DNA of 32,099 bases from JAVVEH01 sp032251435 (GTDB lineage: Bacteria; Verrucomicrobiota; Lentisphaeria; Oligosphaerales; MVZH01), in assembly GCA_032251435.1 (NCBI GenBank), contig JAVVEH010000048.1, positions 1 to 32,099 of the forward strand. The letters run 5' to 3'. Positions 1-7,496 of this stretch are shown here, piece by piece; positions within the stretch are counted from its first letter, which is position 1; each line of letters opens with the position of its first letter. Made by a program: the position numbers and the translations under genes. The notes beneath the pieces are model-generated. The model ran no database searches. It had not been told where the DNA came from and saw nothing but the letters and a program-made list of their open reading frames with translations.

Positions 1-327
1 GTGCTCGGGGAGCTATTTTTGCTTAAAGTGTGCGTTTTATCCGATTTTCAGGTTGATAAGGAAGTTTTCAGCCAACAGGCCTTCAAAGACTATGCCAAAG
101 ATAATTTGGTGACGGTTTTTCTTGACTTCCCGGCCAAGAAGAAAATTTCCGACGAACTGAAAAAACAAAATGCCGAGTTAGCCAAAAAATACAAAATCCG
201 GGGCTATCCCACGGTGATTTTGTTGAACAGCGAGGGAAAAAAGATCGCTCAGACCGGGTATAGACGCGGCGGCGCCGAAGCCTATGTGAAGCATCTTAAG
301 TCTTTGATAGAAAAGGGATCGAAATAG
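1..327 (+). CDS. Thioredoxin-like (thioredoxin_7 type) protein, 5' partial and possibly frameshifted
   Basis: The C-terminal two thirds of a secreted-type thioredoxin-fold protein. From about residue 20 the sequence follows the family: DKEVFSQQAFKDYA, a FLDFPAKKK strand, KYKIRGYPTVILL with the conserved cis-Pro, and TGYRRGG near the end. The frame is open to the window edge, so the true start lies outside. The redox CxxC, normally a few residues before the DKEVF segment, is absent from this frame. Frame +2 reads GSYFCLKC at about bases 6-40, where the family has GSDWCGWC. This points to a frameshift, or a sequencing error, near bases 40-52. If real, the protein would lose disulfide activity. 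Family assignment is good; the state of the N-terminus is unclear. Confidence 0.75.
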   Translation: MLGELFLLKVCVLSDFQVDKEVFSQQAFKDYAKDNLVTVFLDFPAKKKISDELKKQNAELAKKYKIRGYPTVILLNSEGKKIAQTGYRRGGAEAYVKHLKSLIEKGSK

Positions 328-385
328 ACACTGGTCCGTTGTCGGCGGCCCGCCCGCGGGCCAGCGCCGAACATCAATACATCCA

Positions 386-418
386 TCCGGCCGCGGACTC
401 CGCGGCCGGATTTTTTTT
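386..418 (+). terminator. Rho-independent terminator
   Basis: An 11-bp perfect GC-rich stem (TCCGGCCGCGG, loop ACT, CCGCGGCCGGA) is followed directly by eight T residues. It lies about 60 bases after the stop of the thioredoxin-like gene and would end that transcript. Confidence 0.93.
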
Positions 419-424
419 GTTAGG

Positions 425-540
425 GTTAGTAGCTGCTGGGGCGTAGGCCGGGGTTCCTTGCCCGGCTATGCTTTAAGTCGGCCTTGGAAGACCGCCCTAC
501 ACACTTTCCCCCAGCTGCTGACCGGTTACATTTTTTTGTC
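425..540. repeat. REP-like intergenic palindromic segment
   Basis: Non-coding DNA between the terminator and apbE. It contains two small palindromes: GCCGGG/CCCGGC at 447-452 and 461-466, and an imperfect one at 479-494 (CGGCCTTGGAAGACCG). GGGG and CCCC flank the outside at about 437-441 and 507-512. The layout resembles dispersed intergenic repeats of the GGTCTTCCAAGGCC and GGGTTCCTTGCCCGG kind. No second copy is visible in this window, so the repeat status is inferred from structure. The 190-codon open frame on the minus strand here is arginine-rich, runs into apbE, and is not a gene. Confidence 0.45.
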
Positions 541-629
541 TCTCCGCCTATGAAAAACAACGATATCCGGTTATGGTTGGTGACGTTTCGGACAACCAGT
601 CTGACCACGCGTAAACCGCGCATGCCATC

Positions 630-1748
630 ATGAACGGATCCGCGGCCATTGGAAAAACGCAAAACACGCCGGGCAAAACACCTGTGATCCCGATGACAGA
701 ACGTCTGAAAAAGCAAAAAAAAATCTGGCCGTTTGTGGTCATGGGTGTGGTGGTGTTGGCGCTGGTGGGGATCAGTGACCGGCTCAAACACCGGCCCGCG
801 CCGCCGCCGTTTGTTCATGAGTTCATGATTTTCGGCACCTACGGGCGCGTGACGTTTTGGGCGCCGGCGCAAGACGCGGCGGCGGCGGCGGCGGAAATGG
901 TTCAGGAATTGGAAGCTCTTCAGTCGGCCATCAACACGTATGAGGCGGACAGCGACATTTCCCGCCTGAACCGGACCGCGCATGAAGCCCCTTTCCATTG
1001 CGGTGACCGCCTGTGGAACATGATTGCCGCCGGCCGCGACGCTTACACGGTTTCAGAAGGCGCCTTTGACATATCGGTCGGTCCGCTGCTGAAGCTGTGG
1101 GGGTTTTACGGCAAACGGCAAACCCTGCCAAGTGATGAGGAAATCGCCCAAGCGGCTGAGTTGACAGGCCTGGATAACATTATATTCGACCCTCAGGAAA
1201 AAACGGTCCTCTTCCCGAAACAGGGCATGTTTCTTGATTTCGGTGGCATCGCCAAGGGGTACGCCTTGGATCTGTGCCTCGACATCGCGGAGAAACACGG
1301 GCTCTCGCAGGGCATGATTGATCTCGGGGGAAACATTGGCTGCCTGCCTGATCCGCCGCCGGGAAAAGACACCTATACCATCGGCATCCGCGACCCCGCC
1401 GCCACCGGAGAGATCCTGGAGACGGTGAGCATGACCGGGCTGTGCGTCGCCACCAGCGGAAATTATGAGCGGTTCCAGGTTCTGGATGGAACCTTTATCC
1501 ATCACATTATTGATCCGGCGACCGGGTGGCCGGTGCCGGCCCGGGCCAGCGTGTCGGTCATCGCTCCCAGGGGCTTGGACACGGATGTGTTTTCCACCGC
1601 GATTTTCGTGCGGGGAGACGCGCTGGCCAAGCGGTTTATTGACCAGGAGCCGCGGGGCCGCGCGCTGATTATCACCGCCGCCGACAGCGCGGCGGAACCG
1701 ATGACGATTCAACGCCTTAACTGGCCCGCCGAGGATCGTCACCCGTAG
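630..1748 (+). CDS. apbE: FAD:protein FMN transferase (ApbE family), membrane-anchored
   Basis: ApbE attaches FMN covalently to a Ser/Thr of client flavoproteins (Rnf/Nqr subunits, FMN-binding domains) outside the cytoplasmic membrane, using FAD and Mg2+. The 372-residue frame has one hydrophobic segment at about residues 32-48 (IWPFVVMGVVVLALVGI) after a basic stretch, consistent with a signal anchor; there is no lipobox cysteine. Family motifs appear in order: FGTYGRVTF, AINTYEADSDISRLN, GAFDISVGPLLKLWGF, the FAD-binding DFGGIAKGYALD, MIDLGGNIG, ATSGNYERF, HHIIDPATGWPV and the metal site DTDVFSTA. No clear Shine-Dalgarno supports the ATG at 630; the in-frame ATG at 693 (MTERLKK), just before the anchor, is an equally good start. 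No obvious client flavoprotein is present in the window. Confidence 0.95.
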   Translation: MNGSAAIGKTQNTPGKTPVIPMTERLKKQKKIWPFVVMGVVVLALVGISDRLKHRPAPPPFVHEFMIFGTYGRVTFWAPAQDAAAAAAEMVQELEALQSAINTYEADSDISRLNRTAHEAPFHCGDRLWNMIAAGRDAYTVSEGAFDISVGPLLKLWGFYGKRQTLPSDEEIAQAAELTGLDNIIFDPQEKTVLFPKQGMFLDFGGIAKGYALDLCLDIAEKHGLSQGMIDLGGNIGCLPDPPPGKDTYTIGIRDPAATGEILETVSMTGLCVATSGNYERFQVLDGTFIHHIIDPATGWPVPARASVSVIAPRGLDTDVFSTAIFVRGDALAKRFIDQEPRGRALIITAADSAAEPMTIQRLNWPAEDRHP

Positions 1749-1823
1749 ATAGGTTAAGCCGGAAATGGGTGTGAACATGAAAAACCGTACTTTTTAACGT
1801 AGACTCAGGTACTGGAGATGAAC

Positions 1824-3074
1824 ATGAAAACATGGCTGACGCGTGTCGATCATACGCTCATGTGGGGGAGCCTGCTGGCTTTGGCCATTTCCCCAACGCA
1901 ATACGGTTTCCGCCTGGCCGGAAACATGAACGTGTGTCTGGTGGATCCCCTGATCTGGGGACTGGGCGGCTTGCTGGGCTTAAGACTTTTAGTGAGCCGG
2001 GAGTGGGCGGTGATCAAAAAACCGCCGGTTTTCGCCGGCTTGTTTTTTGTCTTTTGCGCGGTCAGCTTAGTGGTCAGCCAATCCCGGATGAACGGCATAA
2101 AAGAGCTTATCCAATACGCGGAATATTTTCTTGTCGCCCCGGCGCTGTTTCTCCATGTTCTGGCCATGCCGCGGGGGCGTCGTTGGTCGCTGCTGGTTTT
2201 CGCCGTGGCCACATCCGCCGTGATCGGTTTCGGGTTGACCCAATACCTGCGACTGGAGACGGTGGCGGCCTTCGCTGTCGGCGGCAGTTTTGGCAACGCC
2301 AACGTGCTGGGCGGTTTTTTATCGCTGGTGTTGCCATTGGCGTTAAGCTTCGCGTTGTCCGCGGACCGGCCTTGGTGGCCGCGCCTCTGGGGCGCCGCGC
2401 TGTTCCTGGCGGGGCTTTTTTCCCTCCTGTCCGGAGGCGCGTTGGTGGCTGTTTTGACCGCCTCAATTGCTCTTGTCTGTCTGTGGCGGACAAAAACCGC
2501 CTGGGTGGCGCTGGCCGCGGTCACGGCGCTGCTTATGTTTATTTTTCCCCTTCTACCCCGCCAGAACCTGTGGACAGCCCACGACAGTATCGCCGTGTTC
2601 ACCCCGGATGGAGAGCCCGCCATGCGCTACCCTGAGTGGCAGGCGGCCGCCGCCATGATCGCGGACCGGCCCTTAACGGGTGTGGGCCTGGGCGCCTACC
2701 AAAGCCATGTCGGCCAATACGCGGGGGTCATTCCCGACGAGAATGTCAAGGCTGAGGCGGACAGCCAGAACATGTATTTGGTTCTCGCGTCCACGATCGG
2801 GATTCCAGGCGTTTTGTGTTTCGCGCTGCTTTTGGCCATGGGTGTCGCACGCGGGGTCCGCGAATTTATAGAGGGGGGCCAACTCAATCACGCGGCCTAC
2901 AAGCTGGGCGCGGCGATGGCGTTGCTGGCCTTCGCTGTCAACTGTGTCTGGAGTCCGCTTCTGGTGCGGGGCATCGGCATCCCGCTGGCTTTCATACTGG
3001 CCCTCGCCTACTTTTTACCAGTCGGCGGTCAAAAAAACGTCAGTCCATCGTGTGAGTCAGGCAAGACTCAATAG
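1824..3074 (+). CDS. O-antigen ligase / Wzy-type polytopic membrane protein
   Basis: A strongly hydrophobic protein (416 residues from this start) with about ten or more membrane helices. The long periplasmic loop lies late in the chain (about residues 250-325) and carries RYPEWQAAAAMIADRPLTGVGLGAY and ADSQNMYLVLASTIGIPG, the signature of the Wzy_C/O-antigen ligase family. Members ligate or polymerise undecaprenyl-linked glycans; the substrate cannot be read from sequence. GGAG at 1814-1817 abuts the ATG at 1818 but sits six bases before the ATG at 1824, so the later start is preferred. It follows apbE after about 75 bases on the same strand. No other polysaccharide genes adjoin it, although a GT2 glycosyltransferase lies at 10027-10899. 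Confidence 0.85.
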   Translation: MKTWLTRVDHTLMWGSLLALAISPTQYGFRLAGNMNVCLVDPLIWGLGGLLGLRLLVSREWAVIKKPPVFAGLFFVFCAVSLVVSQSRMNGIKELIQYAEYFLVAPALFLHVLAMPRGRRWSLLVFAVATSAVIGFGLTQYLRLETVAAFAVGGSFGNANVLGGFLSLVLPLALSFALSADRPWWPRLWGAALFLAGLFSLLSGGALVAVLTASIALVCLWRTKTAWVALAAVTALLMFIFPLLPRQNLWTAHDSIAVFTPDGEPAMRYPEWQAAAAMIADRPLTGVGLGAYQSHVGQYAGVIPDENVKAEADSQNMYLVLASTIGIPGVLCFALLLAMGVARGVREFIEGGQLNHAAYKLGAAMALLAFAVNCVWSPLLVRGIGIPLAFILALAYFLPVGGQKNVSPSCESGKTQ

Positions 3075-3128
3075 CGGCGAAGATAAAACCTCTTTCGGCG
3101 AATTCCCGACCGCGTGAGGCGACCCGGT

Positions 3129-4424
3129 TTACATGCGCGCGGTGGCGGGTATCGGCTTGATAAAGTGCTGGCGAAGGCTGTAGGTATAGGCCCCTTGGTC
3201 TGGGATGAGCAAAATGTCCCCACGATCGATGCCGCCGCCGAAATAATTGTAGCCCCACACATCGTGGGGCGTGCAAAGGGACCCTAAAATATGGCATGGC
3301 TGTTCGCTTAAGCCTGGTTGTGAGAGGTTAAGAATCGGGGCGTAATCCCGCTCGAAGCGTTCCCAGCCAATGGCATTGGTGCCGGCATCGGTGATCACCA
3401 GGTCGGTTTCTTTCTTATCGACAACGGAGATCAAGATGTGCATGGCCTCGTTTGACAGCCAGCGGCCGGGCTCAAAGCAGATACGGCACCGGGTGACCGG
3501 GAAAATGGCTTGGCGGATGGCCTGGGCAAGGTTGGCCGCGGCCTCGTCGATCGAGATAGCTGGATTGCAAAAGTGCGCGGAGCGGTCGGGCGCGACACCG
3601 TCAAGCAGTTGGCGGATGTGCCCGCCGTCGGTCGCTTCGGGCAGGAGCCATTCACCAGCGGGCGGCCAGTAGCCCCCGCCGATATCCAGAAAAGACATGG
3701 TCCTGGTCAGCTCCGCGGGCCAGGTCTCAAGCTCCCGCCCCAACGCTGTGATCGTCTCAATCTGGGCGGTTGAGGTCATGTTCCAGCTCGTGTGGAACTG
3801 GATGCCCTGGAGCTGGACTCCGGGGCGCCGGGCGGCCGTTTCCCAGAACGCGCGCAGGCGGTCGAGGCCGATGCCGAACTTGCGCCAGCCATGCGGGCCG
3901 GGGGGATTGACGCGCACCCCGGCCCGCACGCGCGCGCCACCGGTCGCCGCCGCCGCCGAAAGCCGGTCGAGTTCGCCAAAGCTGTCGATCAGAACAGTTA
4001 CCCGGTCGGCGTGAGCGACGGCCTGGATCAGTTCACGATCCAGTTTCCCCGGTCCGCTGAAGACGATATGCTCGGCGGCGGTGTCCAGAGCGAGCTGCAG
4101 TTCAAGCCCGCTGGAAACATCCAGGCCGAAACCCGCTGTGGCCAGAGACTGTGCTATAAAGGGGTGGTTGTTGCTCTTCATGGCGTAATAAAAACCGCAG
4201 GCCGGGAGCCGCGCGTCAAACGCCGCGCGGAATTCCGCCGCCCGGCTGAGCAACGCGGTTTCGTCGAAAAGGTAGAGCGGCATGCCGCCGTGTTTCCGCC
4301 ACAGGTTGAGGCAACGGTCACGCTTTTCAAAATGCCGGGCCACAAAGCGGCGCAACAGGTCAGGGGACAACACGGGGGGGCTTTCCGACAGCAGGCGCGT
4401 CAGGCGGAGATGCGGATCACTCAT
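3129..4424 (-). CDS. PLP-dependent decarboxylase, fold type III (Orn/DAP/Arg decarboxylase group)
   Basis: An alanine-racemase-fold decarboxylase of 431 residues. The PLP lysine is K83 in FYYAMKSNN. H211 sits in QFHTSWN, the glycine loop is DIGGG (about 247-251), the phosphate-binding EPGR is at 318-321, and C384 in GSLCTPHD is the catalytic cysteine contributed across the dimer; GAYTYS follows. These features fit meso-DAP, ornithine, carboxynorspermidine or diaminobutyrate-type decarboxylases; the substrate is not decided by sequence. The ATG at 4424 lies four bases after the stop of the ATP-grasp gene, so it is the last gene of a four-gene operon. An upstream extension of the open frame reads into that gene and is not used. 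An unusual point is the coexistence with a pyruvoyl-type decarboxylase homologue in the same operon. Confidence 0.88.
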   Translation of the reverse strand: MSDPHLRLTRLLSESPPVLSPDLLRRFVARHFEKRDRCLNLWRKHGGMPLYLFDETALLSRAAEFRAAFDARLPACGFYYAMKSNNHPFIAQSLATAGFGLDVSSGLELQLALDTAAEHIVFSGPGKLDRELIQAVAHADRVTVLIDSFGELDRLSAAAATGGARVRAGVRVNPPGPHGWRKFGIGLDRLRAFWETAARRPGVQLQGIQFHTSWNMTSTAQIETITALGRELETWPAELTRTMSFLDIGGGYWPPAGEWLLPEATDGGHIRQLLDGVAPDRSAHFCNPAISIDEAAANLAQAIRQAIFPVTRCRICFEPGRWLSNEAMHILISVVDKKETDLVITDAGTNAIGWERFERDYAPILNLSQPGLSEQPCHILGSLCTPHDVWGYNYFGGGIDRGDILLIPDQGAYTYSLRQHFIKPIPATARM

Positions 4425-4428
4425 GCGC

Positions 4429-5685
4429 TCAATCCCATTTAATCCTGACCATGGCGGCCAGCTTGTCATTCTGATGGTCGACAGGCAGCCGCGGGTCGGG
4501 TTCGTAGACGACGTGGCCGAGGATCCAGGAGTCATAGTCCCCCGGCGGCAGCTCGATTTTATCGCCGGGATGGCGCTTCAGGTAAATGTCCCTCACCCGT
4601 GGATCCGCGTTGAGTTCCGACGTGTCGATGTGGCGCAAAACGCCCCCCCGGTCGGCGAACAAGCGCACCGCGAGCCAGGGAGCGACACGCGGGCGGGGCG
4701 TGGCCGGGCGCCCGGCGCAGAAGTCGAGATAGGCGCCCATCACATCCACCCCCGCCGCCCGACGCAGCAGCCAGGGGAGGCAGTCGCCCCCCGGGCGGGG
4801 AGCCATTTCTAAAAAGCATGGAATGCCCCCCTGGTCAATTAAATCGACCATGCAAAAGGCCCGTTCCAGTCCCAGCGCGGCGGCTCCCCGGGCCAGGTGC
4901 TCCCGCAGGTGTCCCGCATTAAAGGGGCCGCTGTCCGGCAACAGCTCATAGCCGGCGGTGATCCCGAAAAGGCCATGTTTCAGGGCGTATTTGCGCGCCA
5001 TGCGCACGATGGTGACCGCGCCTTTGTCGATGACAAAATCGCAGCTGTACTCAATGCCGTCGATCCATTCCTCCATCAGCGCCGCCGTCGGTCCAGCGGT
5101 GACCTGGTTGAACATGGGCAGGCTTTTGCGGTCGTCGAGCGCCAGCTTGACCTGTTCGAAGCAAGCTCGCGCCTCAACCGGGCTGTCGCAGCGGAATGTT
5201 AATTCGCTGCCCGCGCCGCTGATCGGTTTAATCACGCAGGGGCCGGCCAGGGACTGGGCGAAGGCCTGGGCTTCCGCCGCTGTCCGTGCGACCTGGAAAC
5301 GGGGACATGGCACCCGGGCCGGCTGCCAGAGTTGTTTGGAAGCCAGTTTGCTGCGGCAGTTGCGTACGGCGGACGCGGACGGATAGGGCAGGTCCAACCG
5401 CCGCGCCAGATCCGCTGTCAGCAGCATGTTTTCACAGTCAAAACAGGCGATGCCCGCCGGGCGTCGGCCACCCGCCGCGAGATGTTTAACCAAGAGGGCG
5501 AAGACACCGTCCGCGTCCGTCAGGTCACAGAGGATTTCCTCCCCGGGCCCCGGCGCGGGTTCCGTCGCCTCCTGGCGCAGCGGCGTGTCCGTCAGGAACA
5601 GAGTCTGTCCCGGGCGGGCGTCACGGATCCAGTCGATGTAATCAGTGGTTGTGCCAACGACGATCACGGGGTCAGGCTGGTTCAC
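4429..5685 (-). CDS. ATP-grasp carboxylate-amine ligase
   Basis: A 418-residue ATP-grasp enzyme that would join a carboxylate, via an acyl phosphate, to an amine. Visible features are an N-terminal Rossmann-like part (VIVVGTTTDYIDWI), the ATP lysine in CVIKPISGAGS (K153), the hinge MEEWIDGIEYSCDF (about 204-217), and the metal-binding LEMAPRPGGD (about 292-301). The start is set at GTG 5685 because GGGAG lies six bases upstream (5692-5696). It overlaps the end of the GNAT gene by 14 bases. An in-frame ATG at 5718 lacks such support. The substrate may be the amine or amino acid handled by the two decarboxylase-type proteins of the operon; this is inference. Confidence 0.85.
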   Translation of the reverse strand: MNQPDPVIVVGTTTDYIDWIRDARPGQTLFLTDTPLRQEATEPAPGPGEEILCDLTDADGVFALLVKHLAAGGRRPAGIACFDCENMLLTADLARRLDLPYPSASAVRNCRSKLASKQLWQPARVPCPRFQVARTAAEAQAFAQSLAGPCVIKPISGAGSELTFRCDSPVEARACFEQVKLALDDRKSLPMFNQVTAGPTAALMEEWIDGIEYSCDFVIDKGAVTIVRMARKYALKHGLFGITAGYELLPDSGPFNAGHLREHLARGAAALGLERAFCMVDLIDQGGIPCFLEMAPRPGGDCLPWLLRRAAGVDVMGAYLDFCAGRPATPRPRVAPWLAVRLFADRGGVLRHIDTSELNADPRVRDIYLKRHPGDKIELPPGDYDSWILGHVVYEPDPRLPVDHQNDKLAAMVRIKWD

Positions 5686-6628
5686 GGTTTTCTCCCGTCG
5701 TAAACAGGGTGTCCGCATGGGGGTCGCTAGACAGCTTGTAGAGAATTCGGGGACTCAGACGGAAGCGCTCTTTCCAGCCAAAATCACCGCAGAGAAAGTC
5801 GACTTCCGCAAACCGGTGTCGGCAGGCCTGTTCAAGGTGGTGAAAGTTAATCAGCTTGGCCACACCGGGAAATGAGCGGTCGACACCGCCGGCCAGAACG
5901 GTGTAGGCGTTATTCCACAGCGCGCCCAGATCAATGGCGGCGGGACGCCCGCCGATGAGGACAGTGGTGGTGAGCAGCGCGCCCCGCCGCTGGAGCAAGG
6001 CCACAAGCTGCTCGAAACCGCGCAGAAACCGGATATCCCGGAAGTACGAATAGTCCCCGAAGGCGGTGAGATTCATATCGATCATCCGGGCGATATCCGC
6101 TGTCTGATTATAGCGGAATTCAATGCCCTCTTCTTCCAGCTTGCCGATCTCTTTCTGAAATTTGCGCAGGGTCCGGCCGGGGAGGGTGGTCTGATATGCG
6201 GCGAAGTCAAAGTTAAACACCGCGGGGTGGAACAGGTAGCCGGTTTCATCCTCGGCGGCCGGCCCGCGGCCGGGGGGCAGGCAATCCCCCTCCAGGTAGC
6301 GGACCAGAGCGGGCGCGTCCAGAGAAGCGAACAGCTCCCGCAGGATCGTTTCGTCGGCGGCCAGCGCCCGGTTGCGCTCAAGCCAGGTTTTTCCCTGCCA
6401 CAGCTCACCCGGAAAGAACGCGTAGCCGCACGGTCCCGGAATCCGGCTCAGGGGCAGCAAGCCGACAACACGTTCCGATCTTTCCGCCACCACGAAACGC
6501 GGGCGATGCCCGAAGGCCGCCTGAAAGCAAGCGCGGACATCCCAGTTCTGGAAAAGGGATCGAGAACCCTCGACGAGCCGCCATAAACGGGCGCACTCAT
6601 CAAGGTCGGAGACAATGCGTATGGTCAT
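5672..6628 (-). CDS. GNAT-fold N-acyltransferase (BioF2/FemAB-like)
   Basis: A 318-residue protein with the tandem-GNAT look of the acetyltransferase_6 (BioF2-like) group. It has an N-terminal half with RFVVAERSERVVGLLPL and a C-terminal half with LRKFQKEIGKLEEEGIEFRYN, followed by GALLTTTVLIGGRPAAIDLGALWNNAYTVLAGGVD and a conserved FLCGDFGWKERF end. Such enzymes transfer acyl or aminoacyl groups to amines, and several act in cell-surface or natural-product synthesis. The start ATG lies 24 bases after the stop of the SpeD-like gene; no strong Shine-Dalgarno is visible. Second gene of the sigma-54-driven operon. Confidence 0.78.
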   Translation of the reverse strand: MTIRIVSDLDECARLWRLVEGSRSLFQNWDVRACFQAAFGHRPRFVVAERSERVVGLLPLSRIPGPCGYAFFPGELWQGKTWLERNRALAADETILRELFASLDAPALVRYLEGDCLPPGRGPAAEDETGYLFHPAVFNFDFAAYQTTLPGRTLRKFQKEIGKLEEEGIEFRYNQTADIARMIDMNLTAFGDYSYFRDIRFLRGFEQLVALLQRRGALLTTTVLIGGRPAAIDLGALWNNAYTVLAGGVDRSFPGVAKLINFHHLEQACRHRFAEVDFLCGDFGWKERFRLSPRILYKLSSDPHADTLFTTGENREPA

Positions 6629-6652
6629 GGGAAAATCTGAAAGCGGTGGCGA

Positions 6653-7123
6653 TTATCGGCGCATGCTGACGTTCAGTGAGCTGTGCGAACCGCCAAAATA
6701 ATCCTGGGCGAAGCGTCGCACGACTTCAGGGTCGTAGGGCTTGCAACTGAAAACATCCAGGTAGGTCGCGTTGCTTTGGTTGGCAAAATGGGCGGAAATA
6801 AGACTCGTTTCGATGAGCTGCACCATTGAATAGCCGGCGACGCGCTCGTCTTCACCAAAGTGAACCACCTGTGTTTCCCCGAACCGTTTCATCTCAATCA
6901 GATCACACAGTTCCCGCACAAAGCGCCTGATGCCCTCAGCGTCCCGGATGCTCGCCGGATCACAGTTATAGATGTCGATCGCGGAGGCTATGCCCCACAC
7001 GTTGTCCTCAGCCGCCTGGCGCTGTATCGCCTGGCCACAGTCCTCATCTATCCCAGTGACACACGTTGACGAAATGGCTGAATCCAATACGGCTGCCGAC
7101 ACCTGTTCCCTGCTGATCACCAT
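6653..7123 (-). CDS. S-adenosylmethionine decarboxylase-like pyruvoyl proenzyme
   Basis: A 156-residue protein related to class 1B AdoMet decarboxylase (SpeD). The core LIETSLISAHFANQSNATYLDVFSC aligns with the SpeD processing region. S107 matches the serine that becomes the pyruvoyl group, H112 (+5) the processing histidine and C127 (+20) the catalytic cysteine, the same spacing as S63/H68/C83 of the Thermotoga enzyme. The WPE substrate segment is replaced by FANQSN, so decarboxylated AdoMet may not be the product; homologues of this family are known to have become ornithine or arginine decarboxylases. Start ATG 7123 has AAGGAG seven bases upstream. Longer forms starting at 7255 would begin upstream of the promoter and are excluded. 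No spermidine synthase is nearby. Confidence 0.85.
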   Translation of the reverse strand: MVISREQVSAAVLDSAISSTCVTGIDEDCGQAIQRQAAEDNVWGIASAIDIYNCDPASIRDAEGIRRFVRELCDLIEMKRFGETQVVHFGEDERVAGYSMVQLIETSLISAHFANQSNATYLDVFSCKPYDPEVVRRFAQDYFGGSHSSLNVSMRR

Positions 7124-7232
7124 CTTGGCGCTCCTTGTGTTGTTGCCGCCCTCGGTCGTTTGACCCGCGACGGCGATGAATGCGATGTTTTCACTTCTCT
7201 TAGTGTCGTCTAGGACAGAGATGACACTCCTT

Positions 7233-7248
7233 AGCAAATGCCGTGCCA
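7233..7248 (-). promoter_or_regulatory. Sigma-54 (-24/-12) promoter for the SpeD-like operon
   Basis: On the minus strand the sequence reads TGGCACG, four bases, TTGCT, which is essentially the RpoN consensus. The -24 GG (7247/7246) and -12 GC (7235/7234) are exactly 12 apart. Transcription would begin near 7223, giving a leader of about 100 bases before the ATG at 7123. An activator of the sigma-54 class is encoded divergently at 7497. Confidence 0.9.
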
Positions 7249-7313
7249 AAAGCATGTTTCAAGCCTAAAACAGGCCTGGCGATGGTGAAAAATCAATCCG
7301 GAATGGCGAAACG

Positions 7314-7330
7314 GTTCCGGCATCCGGAAC
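7314..7330. promoter_or_regulatory. Candidate enhancer (UAS) palindrome
   Basis: A perfect inverted repeat GTTCCGG-CAT-CCGGAAC lies about 90-107 bases upstream of the predicted sigma-54 start site. A further TCCGGAA half-site is at 7297-7303. Position and symmetry fit a binding site for the divergently encoded enhancer-binding protein. Binding is inference. Confidence 0.6.
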
Positions 7331-7348
7331 GAAGAGGCGAAAAACCTT

Positions 7349-7452
7349 TTTTTAAGAAAATAATTTCTTGAAATTTATTTTTTTAAGAAACCCGCTTCTT
7401 TTTTATTTTTTAAACAGCTTGATTTGCCGTATGTTTTTAGTATTTTAAGAAA
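7349..7452. promoter_or_regulatory. A/T-rich region with repeated TTTAAGAAA boxes
   Basis: The box TTTAAGAAA occurs at 7351-7359, within 7381-7390 and within 7443-7452, and in inverted form (TTTCTTGAAA) at 7364-7373. The stretch directly precedes the activator gene and is far more A/T-rich than the surroundings. It may hold the activator's own promoter and an operator. No clear -35/-10 pair stands out. Confidence 0.4.
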
Positions 7453-7496
7453 GTGGATTCTGGTTATAGTCACGTTTTTTCCCGGGTGCTTGCGTC

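Noticed and set aside
426..998. 190-codon arginine-rich open frame on the minus strand
   Set aside because: Overlaps apbE and repeat DNA, has no family likeness, and its composition is typical of a GC-rich shadow frame.
6653..7255. Longer 200-codon start for the SpeD-like gene
   Set aside because: The ATG at 7255 lies upstream of the sigma-54 promoter, whereas the ATG at 7123 has an AAGGAG site.
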